64,000 nucleotides of DNA from Acanthosepion esculentum (taxonomy: Eukaryota; Mollusca; Cephalopoda; Sepiida; Sepiidae), in the NCBI GenBank assembly GCA_964036315.1, contig OZ038485.1, positions 79,255,960 through 79,319,959 on the forward strand. The letters run 5' to 3'. Below the pieces are notes generated by a model. It was not told where the DNA came from, did not search any database, and saw only the letters and a list, made by a program, of their open reading frames with translations. The position numbers were made by a program, and so were the translations under genes. This document shows positions 56,424 through 64,000 of this stretch, in pieces (within the stretch, counting starts at the first letter, position 1; each line of letters begins with the position of its first letter).

Positions 56424-56429
<6 letters not shown>
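54611..56429. other. Intergenic, nothing recognised
   Basis: AT-rich. It has a G homopolymer (about 10 G) at 55168-55178. No coding frame with recognisable motif. Confidence 0.5.

Positions 56430-56489
<60 letters not shown>
56430..56489. repeat. (TA)n microsatellite
   Basis: Pure TA run of about 30 units. Confidence 0.95.
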
Positions 56490-56491
<2 letters not shown>

Positions 56492-56555
56492 CCAATTCGT
56501 GTCAGATTAAAATGGATATTCCTGTATATGTGAATAATTTAATATAAATCGGCAT

Positions 56556-56570
56556 GTGTTATATATATAT

Positions 56571-56666
<96 letters not shown>

Positions 56667-56690
56667 TGTGTGTGTGTGTGTAAGTATGTA
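56556..56690. repeat. Palindromic compound microsatellite (TA)(CA)(TA)(TG)
   Basis: GTTATATATATATATAAC, a CACACA run, a TA run and a TGTGTG run. It is built like 41826-41951. Confidence 0.95.
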
Positions 56691-56780
56691 TGAATTAAAA
56701 AGAAGAGAGAATGTGCAAACGGTTTTGGTTGTAATGTGATTTAAAAAAATATCTATTATGCTTTATTTTTCATAATTTTG

Positions 56781-56820
56781 CAACACGTGTTTCGGGTCTC
56801 GCGACCTTCTTCGGGCAAAG
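56781..56820 (-). other. PLE-type 3' hairpin with intact stem
   Basis: On the - strand: CCCGAAGAAGGTCGCGAGAC then CCGAAACACGTGTTG. GGTC/GACC pair around a GCGA loop, followed by CGAAAC, and CACGTG is a further self-complementary word. It lies on the same strand as, and downstream of, the PLE-2 RT fragment (58440-59000), with mariner-2 between them. Confidence 0.55.
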
Positions 56821-56880
56821 TAGATATTTACACATATTATTTTTGTGTGTTGTGTGCGTTTTTGCTAGTATACACATGTA

Positions 56881-58151
56881 TCATCCGATAAGTTCTGTCC
56901 GAATTTTGAATAAAGAAAACAAGTGACCAAATGTTACATTTAATTACAGATTCAATCAACAATGTATTTTCCCTGATTATCTATGACTTACTTCCATCTA
57001 TTAACAAGCTTACTAATTCAATCACTGTAAAATTCTTTTGACTTTGATTCGAAGAACTCACAAATGTCAGTTTTAAACTCTTCCTGTGTTACAAAAACTG
57101 TTTCTTACAAATGTTTCTGTAAGCTACGAAACAAATGGTAGTCTGAAGGAGCAAGGTCGGGAGAATAAGGGGGACGAGGAATTTTCTCCCAACCAAGTTC
57201 TTCGATCTTTTGTAACGTGATTCTTGCTGTGGCTGGTCGCGCATTGTCGTGATGAGACATCACCCGTTTTCGATTCACTAGAGCAGGTCTTTTTTTCCTC
57301 AAAGCTTGGTTCAAACGCTCTAAATGCTGACAGTATATTTGAGCATTAATTGCTGCATTAGGTGGTAAGAATTCAAAGTGGATTATTCCTTGGCAATCCC
57401 ACCAGATTGAAAGAAGAACCTTTTGCCCATGAAGTTCCCTTCTCGGCTGTGGCTGAGGTCCTCCTCCTTTACCAAGCCACTGTCTATGACGCTTAACATT
57501 TCGATAAAAGATCCATTTTTCGTCGCCAGTCACAAGTCTATCCAAAAAAGGGTGAAACAAGTTGGCGAGAATGGAGAGAAGAGCAGATGTCAACTAGGGA
57601 TTTGAGATTATTTTCAAACAATTCATGAGGCACCAATTTTCCAGGAACGTTTTCAAGTTGTTGAAGATGATGATGAACAGTTGTATGGTTTGAACTGAGA
57701 ACCACTGCCAATACCTCAACTGATAAAGCAAGATTTTCTTCAAGGGCTGCTTCAAGAGCTTTTCATCAAACTCAACTGGACGTCTGGTTCGATCTTCATC
57801 TTCAAGGGTGAAATCTCCACTTCTGAATTTTGCAAACCATTTTCTGCAAGTTCTTTCATTCACACATTCCTCTCCATAAACTGAGTGAATGTTTCTAACC
57901 GCTTCGGCTGCTGAATTTCCTTTCTTGAACTCATAAAGCATTATGTGCCTCAAATGATTCTTGGGTACTTCCATGTTAGCAGGGTTTTAATCAGACAAAA
58001 TTTAATTTGTTCTCTGAAATCAAATTTGATCAGTTTAAATGCATCTAAACATAAAAATAATGTTCAGCTCCATTAGACATTATAAAATACTGTTTAAATT
58101 TTGTTCATTTTAACAAAAAGTTAAAATTCGGACATAACTTATGGGATGACC
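56881..58151 (-). mobile_element. mariner-2, ~1.27 kb, inactive
   Basis: Terminal inverted repeats: left TCATCCGATAAGTTCTGTCC + GAATTTT, right (reverse complement) TCATCCCATAAGTTATGTCC + GAATTTT; two mismatches in 27. TA flanks both ends (56879-56880 and 58152-58153). The right end has two extra G residues inside the TA. It contains one - strand transposase. Confidence 0.9.
56965..57974 (-). pseudogene. mariner-2 transposase, two frameshifts
   Basis: ATG at 57974: MEVPKNHLRHIMLYEFKKGN, NERTCRKWFAKFRSGDFTLE form the HTH part. Catalytic residues are all visible in the frame of 57105-57593: LVTGDEKWIFYRNVKRHRQW (first Asp), MSHHDNARPATARITLQKI (second), PPYSPDLAPSDYHLFRSLQK (third, mariner D34D spacing). 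Frameshifts near 57760 and 57600, a stop after SLQKHL and one in the tail disable it. Less decayed than mariner-1. Confidence 0.88.
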
Positions 58152-58439
58152 TAATATTCCCTCTCCATACATGCACACTGTTCGATTATAAGGAATTAGT
58201 ATACACATACACAAGCACATACTTATATATATATATATGTGTGTGTGTGTGCTAGTTTACATTTTTCTATTAAGTCCATGTATTACATTTTTGGAGTAGC
58301 AGTTTAAATAATTATTTATTATGAATGTCGAAATGTGCATTTCAAAATTGGAGTAGTTTCCTTCTATAATTACGTCACAAACCCCAGATATTTTTGTTGC
58401 ATTTTGTGAGTTTCCTTATTGTGTATTGGTTAAATTGAG

Positions 58440-59000
58440 ATGACCTTAATATGTGTTTCAGTTTTTTACATTGGCGTTTGCTTTTTATTATTTGGTTGTT
58501 TTTAGTATATTTTCCGTTTGTCATTCTTGTTAAGTAGGTCTAGATTTTTTGTAATTTCTGCGAATAGTTCTGGATTGTTCTTGTATGTTGTGACATATGC
58601 TAGGGTTTGTTCGACGTTACGTTTCTTTGAATTTCGTAGTTGGTCTAAAGAAGTTTTTGCGAGTTCAAAACATTTGTTTATTAGTGTTGTGGGGTTGCCT
58701 CTTTTTTTAGAGTTCTATGTAGCTCTACTAGGCGGGTTTTTCGGAGTTTTTCAGTCACTATAGTACAAACACTACGTGTTAGAAAATATGGGATGGATTT
58801 CAAACATTTTTGGGGGTGATGGATCTTGAAATGAAGATATTGTTGGGAGTCTGTAAGTTTGTGGTAGATATCTGTGATTAGGTGGTTGTCTGTAATTCTA
58901 ATGAGTATATCTAAAAATGGTAATTTGTTGAATTTATATTCTTGGGTGAATGTGATTTTGGGGTGTAAGATATGTAGTATAGTGTGAAATTGGTTAGCCG
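58440..59000 (-). pseudogene. PLE-2, Penelope-like RT C-terminal fragment
   Basis: On the - strand: HPKITFTQEYKFNKLPFLDI, LIRITDNHLITDIYHKLTDS, QQYLHFKIHHPQKCLKSIPY, then TEKLRKTRLVELHRTLKKEA. The LPFLDI..(T)DIYHKLTDS-YLHF-HP block is the conserved region after the catalytic motif of Penelope-like RTs (compare NTLPFLDV..SVYRKPTFTGQYLNFNSHHP in PLE-1). Upstream RT motifs and the endonuclease are absent or unreadable. Confidence 0.75.
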
Positions 59001-59975
59001 ATATTAAACAAAAATATACCTAACAGACAATTATTCTTACCTATAAATAGAAGAAAAAACTTCATAATCAGTTTTAAACCAGCACTAAGTAGATCATAAC
59101 CCCCCACAGGAACACACACAATATACACGCATACTAGCCAAATACAGTGGCCGAAGGTGAATTTTTACGTATTTATTTTCCAGTAAACACGCCAGTGACT
59201 CAGAGTTCTCTATTCATGGAATTGCTTTGTATTATCAGGAGTAGCAGTCACTGTTTACAAATTCGCGCTTTTTCCCTCTAAAGTGTTCGACCGAATTTGT
59301 GTGCGTCAACGTTTACATTTCAATCATGTAAACTGGAGTCGAATCTCATCAGGGTTAATTTGTTAGGATGTTGAGTTCTTGATGTTATCTGCCTCGGAGT
59401 GGATCGTATTGTGTGGCTCACTTTGAAAGTGCCTACAAACGATACAGCGGCTTGATCAAAACTTTGTGAATTAAATTGGGTAGATAGAACTGGTTGATTA
59501 ACACAAGCATTACTATTTGAATGAAAATTATACGGAAAATATTTTACAGTGCCGCTGTCGGGTCTTGTCAACATATAATCTTCGCCACAGATTTATTCTA
59601 TCTCCATTCCTGAAAAAATACTCCTTTCCCATACCAATATACATGACAATAAAAGTGTAAAAAAAAAGAAAATGGTTAAATTTATAATCTTCTATTATTT
59701 AAAATATGTGATACATACATTTTAAAGAAAAACTCAATGAGAACATTGACTCGCTTTTTTATTAGCCATCAAATTATGTCACTTAGAAATCTCCATAATT
59801 TATCTTAACATGTCTAATGTATATTGATCATCAAAACTACAATGGGTCATAAATACTTGCTGCAAAATAAAATGTTTACATTTGCCTTGATAAAATCCAT
59901 CACTTGACCAAACACATCGATGATTTAAATTTTACTTTTACCTTTATTCATATTCATATGAGATAACGATATATA
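59001..59975. other. Unassigned intergenic stretch
   Basis: The 59200-59580 part is less AT-rich and has an 84-codon - strand frame (59574-59320) without recognisable motifs. No element identified. Confidence 0.4.
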
Positions 59976-60162
59976 CAGTGTAACCCGCACATAAGAGACC
60001 CGGATATAAGAGAAACCCGGATATAAGAGATATTTTATCTGGTCCCAAATTAGAGCCTGGGTTAATGTATATATAATAGACCAAACCCGTATATAAGAGA
60101 AACCCGGATATAAGAGACTCCTTCTCCGGTCCTGACAACTCTCTTATATACGGGTTACACTG
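59976..60162. mobile_element. pogo/Tigger-like MITE, 187 bp
   Basis: The left end CAGTGTAACCCGCACATAAGAG and right end (reverse complement) CAGTGTAACCCGTATATAAGAG are inverted repeats. TA flanks both sides (59974-59975 and 60163-60164). The interior repeats ACCCGGATATAAGAGA several times in direct orientation. CAGTG-type ends with TA duplication fit pogo-superfamily non-autonomous elements. Confidence 0.8.
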
Positions 60163-60662
60163 TATTTTCACATAGGAACAATATTGGGTAAAAGTGTGTG
60201 ACAGTTTCTTATGTTGGTGCGACTATATATGCGCACAAACCAGGGAGCTGGGATTTCTTTTAATGTAGCCGATTTCATTTAGATTTTTTTCTTTTTTTCT
60301 ATCGCTTTTGTTAGTAGATATCCAACACCGTGATATTAGAATTTCTGCCAGGAATGTTGAAATGTTCAAAGAGCCAAGAGGCAAATTTACTGTAGATGTT
60401 CTTGCGATCAAGGCACTCTCTAGACATATTAGATATGATAAGATATAAAATTAAACGATAATATATGATAGGATTGTGCGATCGGTTATAAGATTATACA
60501 ACGAGACAAAATATAATCGTATCAGGAAATTATAATCTGACACGGTGTAAGATTATACGAAAATATTAAAGAGTAAAAACTTTGATAATATATAAAAAAT
60601 ATACGCAAGGATATAAGATTATAAGATAGGATAAGTTATAAGAATAGACAATAAGTTAGCAG

Positions 60663-60760
60663 GTCATATCCTATAAACAGAATCATATAATCTTATCTGA
60701 TAATTTTATCGTATAACATATACGATAAAATATTATATGATTCTGTTTATAGGATATGAC
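60663..60760. repeat. 98-bp near-perfect palindrome
   Basis: GTCATATCCTATAAACAGAA on the left returns as TTCTGTTTATAGGATATGAC on the right, with inner arms AATTTTATCGTATA / TATACGATAAAAT. A 10-base asymmetric piece (CTTATCTGAT) interrupts the left arm. The preceding 230 bp (60425-60660) repeats TAAGATTATA-like words. Confidence 0.85.
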
Positions 60761-61185
60761 GTATATATTCATCGGCGATAATGGAAAGTGAATCAATAGT
60801 AAAACGGTATAACGTTAATTTTTTATAATTTCAATTTACCAAAAATATTTGCTCCATTTAGGATGCAATTAGTTATTGAAATATGTAATTAGGATACAGT
60901 ATTTCCTGTCCCGTCATGCTCAATTCCTGTGCAGAATCTGCAATGACCAATTGGGATACTTAAAAAAACTTATTTATACTGTAATTTTATTTTAAAATTA
61001 GGCATGACTTAGTGTATACACATAGCGATGAATAAATCTCTACGATTAAATCTCATTAATTATAAGTCGGCATGGAGCAGAGAAGACCTCTTCGAAAAAT
61101 AAAGTATGTAGAGGTTTTAAAGCAAAGATTTCATTTGAATGACATCAAGTAACGATAGGTTATTGATTAAAAAGGGATAATAATA

Positions 61186-61207
61186 ATGATAATAATAATA
61201 ATAATCT
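61186..61207. repeat. (ATA)n microsatellite
   Basis: Short AAT/ATA tract with one interruption. Confidence 0.85.
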
Positions 61208-61213
61208 CAAAAA

Positions 61214-61382
61214 TATGACACATGGGACCACCAACAATCCCTGTTGTACTTGGAGCGCTCGGATTGTTTGGAAAAGATTCCAGTAGACACATTGAAGGGA
61301 TTCCTGGAAGCCCATGCCTTAAAGAAATACAAAAAATTGTTCTCTCGATTACAGCTCACACCTTACGAAGGGATTTAACTAT
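61214..61382 (+). mobile_element. LINE-I, C-terminal tip of a LINE polyprotein
   Basis: HMGPPTIPVVLGALGLFGKD, then IEGIPGSPCLKEIQKIVLSI and TAHTLRRDLTI before a stop. This is the family-typical ending (VPVVIGALG.VPK...L..I.....+.IQK..LLGTARILRK.LEI, stop). Preceded directly by the (ATA)n tract. Confidence 0.6.
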
Positions 61383-61560
61383 ATAAAATATGTTTGTGCT
61401 TTTTTTCTTCTTTTTAATCGATCAGTGGAAAATGTCATGATGCCATTTCTAACCTTAGGTCTGTGGGCGAAACCAAGAACAAAATGTGTACACACCAGAA
61501 ATCAAAGGAAATAAAATTAAAATTAAAATAATGATAATAGCGCGCAAGTGCCACACGAAG

Positions 61561-61604
61561 GCTATAAAGCTTCAAAGACGAAGGCTATAAAGCTTCAAAG
61601 ACGC
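61561..61604. repeat. Tandem duplication of a ~23-bp unit
   Basis: ACGAAGGCTATAAAGCTTCAA occurs twice in a row with AG spacers. Confidence 0.8.
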
Positions 61605-62883
61605 AAGACTGTGTATGAAATAATCTGAGAAAATCATTATCGAAAAAAGAAGAGGAATTAAGAAGACAGAAGATAGAGTTTAATATTGCATTTACATTTT
61701 TTGAAGATCAAGTTGACTGGAAACTTAGGTACTACGGAGGAGAGCTTGTCAGAACAATTACCAAAATATTTATGGGAAAGGTTCTTGGTAGCTGTATTAC
61801 GGCTGTAGCAAAGTAGAGGTAGTGATGGGAGAGATTATTAACTCTATAGAACAAGGCTGAATCCAACAGCCATCGAGGAAAACACAAGTCATTACATGTT
61901 AAATAAAAATAGTTTATCAAGCTAATGATTTTCATAAATTGCATATAAGGAATAAATTCCTAGAAACAATCACCTACATTAAATTAATTAGGACTGAAGC
62001 AAATTTATAATATTTAAGTTTATATTATGGATGTTAAACTTTAACCTGCCGAATTCCAACCTTACGACAGTTTAAAATTGATGCAAACCTGGCAGTATCC
62101 TAGCGGACTGGGCATCTTTTGTCCTCAGCCCATACACATATGCATGCCTATAGACATCCCAGATTTTAAAAAAAATACCTTGTGCCACATTCAGCCTTCA
62201 TAGGAACTTCAGGTAAATAACTTTACGAATCGTAGATACTCATCTGAATGAAATTATAGATATGTACTATGTGCTATGTGACTTAGCTTTCTGAATGGAC
62301 TACGTTTTATCTTCGTACCTAACAATCAGTAGTCATCTTGAATCTGTGTAGAAACAGTATATGTGATTCAGGAGATATTATAAACCTTCTAGTAAAATAA
62401 TTGTATTTAAAAAGACGATTTCCGAAATATTTCTCTTGAACTTTGCATGTATATATTTTTTTATTACTTCAAATTGTGATTATAGTACATTGTCTATCAA
62501 AAGAAAAGAAAGACTTCTCAATAATCAATTAACATGCTTTAATTATGTGTAAGTCTTTATTAGATGCTTAATAAATTATTTAAACGTTATTCCATATTTA
62601 ATCATTCAAATATCAAATGAAATATTAAAGCCAATATTAAGAAGAAAATACAAATAATTAATATTAAAATAAATAAAAATAGAAGATTGGAATAAAGCTC
62701 TTTATTTACAATACTTAAAGATCCCTGTGAAAATGTAGCTGTTTTTGATGTTTCTTAGTTGATAGAATCTTCACGTTAATCGTTTGTATTTTCGCTCTTC
62801 TTTACAAAGTCAAATGGAAATATATAAAACATACGTAAAACGCTTAAAGCAATTATAGTGAATAATTGAATGAACTAAAATAC
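61605..62883 (-). other. Non-coding, expected site of a gene C last exon, not found
   Basis: AT-rich. I looked for a terminal exon like 13218 or 29373 downstream (on the - strand) of the 62884 exon and saw none here, nor farther down to 52915. Confidence 0.4.
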
Positions 62884-63000
62884 CTGTGATTTTTGTGTGG
62901 ATGATAGAAGGCAAGTGAAACAAGGGGCAATATCCTTTTTCCAGATCTTTTAGTCTCAAGATGGAAGCCACAAGCACAATTTGAAGAGTAATGATAAATG
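62884..63000 (-). CDS. SLC16 gene C, isolated penultimate-type exon
   Basis: 117-bp exon: TTTATAG acceptor, GTATTT donor, phase 1 in and out. It encodes FIITLQIVLVASILRLKDLE, KGYCPLFHLPS, IIHTKITG: the same helix 10-11 segment as exon 7 of gene B, but nine bases (three residues) shorter with the frame kept. Splice sites are intact. No partner exon was recognised downstream; upstream exons would lie beyond 64000. It could be part of an active paralogue with a distant last exon or a relic of duplication. Confidence 0.65.
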
Positions 63001-64000
63001 CTATAAAGTAAAATATAATATTTTCTTTCATTTCTAACATTAACAATTATTTTGATATAATGTTTATTCTTGTTTTTTTTGTTTTTGTTTTGTTTTTTAA
63101 ATAAGCAATATATCACCCACTCTCCTTCCAGCCTTCTCTACGTATCTGGTTAATTCAGTAACGTTTAACGAATATTGATCCTTTACACAATCCAACGGAA
63201 AAGCTGGTTTGATATCGAAAGGACGAATCCACTAATAATTAAAATGAGACATCCTCTACCATGGATAGCAGCCATAAAATATATGTAATTATATGATGAA
63301 CGTGAGTTGAATCATTTACTCTGGTTCAAAGAGAAGAATATTTATTAGGAAAAATTGAGAGGAATAAATATAAGAAATGCTTTTTCTGTAAGGTGTGACT
63401 GAGAATTACCGTGGCGAATGAATTTAATAAAGGGTTAAGATAGAAATGCCCAGATATATACAACAGACATAAAAACATTGAGCAAATATAATGGGCAAAA
63501 TTTGTGATAAAAAATCAAAACGAAGAAAATAATTCTATTCAATGAGTTCATAATGACAAATTATGTTTATTTAGAGATTCTTCTATTTACACATTTGGAA
63601 AAGAAATCGGAAAAGATAAGAATGATTTTTGTTAACGTAATTCAGAAATTATAGTTTCTCTGTTAAAATATCTGGTGCATATTATATTCTCTCTGCTTTT
63701 ATTAATAATGATTTCGTCATATCATATCGTTAAGAGAAACCTGACATTACAAGGAAGATATAATGATTCAAATGTATGAAATTACTTAAGAATGACACAG
63801 GATGTGGCACGAAATCTAATAGAACAACTGCGATAATTCAAAGATTTCTGTGCAAAATTTACAAATGTGAAAGAATACTGAAGTGTGTATAGGACTTCGG
63901 TTAAAATGTATTTTTTTAAAGAAAGGAAGAAAAACTGTTTGGAAACAATCTTTGTAAAATTAGAATATTTAAGGCACGGAGTATTTTAAATCCATAATTT
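63001..64000 (-). other. Flank of the gene C exon
   Basis: Non-coding, AT-rich. It shares blocks with the sequence upstream of gene B exon 7 (GAGAGGAATAAATATAAGAAAT at 63351 and 35697). Confidence 0.5.

Overview
This is a eukaryotic window from an animal nuclear genome. It has AT-rich sequence, multi-kilobase introns bounded by GT..AG splice sites, long (TA)n/(CA)n microsatellites and a dense, mostly decayed load of mobile elements. The mix of Ty3/Gypsy, jockey/RTE-type LINEs, Penelope-like elements (PLEs), Helitrons, mariner, Tc1 and pogo-like elements, with the TA/CA-rich introns, suggests an invertebrate. A mollusc (cephalopod-like) is my guess, but nothing here proves it. I see no bacterial features, CRISPR or rRNA.

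The only host genes I can support are SLC16-type (monocarboxylate transporter, MCT) paralogues. Gene A (+ strand) enters from the left edge and contributes its last three coding exons (1-257, 5460-5585, 13218-13345). Gene B (- strand) is complete in coding sequence from 52913 down to a stop at 29230-29228: eight exons with matching phases, giving 496 aa. It has a second, alternative or redundant last exon at 26997-27124. Genes A and B are convergent. A third copy (gene C, - strand) is represented by one intact internal exon at 62884-63000. Exon boundaries and phases match between copies, so this is a tandem/inverted paralogue cluster.

Nearly everything else is transposon-derived. From left to right: a LINE split by Gypsy copy G1 (540-4900); Gypsy copy G2 with near-identical LTRs, a fourfold-repeated primer-binding site and a large pol deletion (5851-9176); a Tc1 fragment between direct repeats (9.8-10.5 kb); LINE tails (11-13 kb); a PLE with tRNA-like and hairpin 3' sequence (16-17.6 kb); LINE fragments at 18.8, 23.7 and 25.4 kb; a solo LTR (24.65 kb); Helitron pieces in opposite orientations around the duplicated terminal exon (27.9-32.4 kb); a ~36-bp minisatellite (35.8-36.5 kb); Gypsy G3 (36.9-41.4 kb); an intronic satellite (44.6-45.1 kb); Gypsy G4, ending in a 582-bp LTR (47.0-50.56 kb) and abutting mariner-1; an inverted-repeat element between TA tracts (53.9-54.5 kb); mariner-2 apparently nested in a second PLE (56.8-59 kb); a pogo-like MITE (59.98 kb); and a 98-bp palindrome (60.66 kb).

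The most interesting signals are: (1) tandem amplification of the primer-binding-site leader in two different Gypsy families; (2) a young-looking Gypsy deletion derivative; (3) a duplicated SLC16 terminal exon bracketed by Helitron halves; and (4) three dispersed PLE-type 3' hairpins with a hammerhead-like core. All coordinates were worked out by hand, and family assignments rest on recognised motifs, not on database searches.
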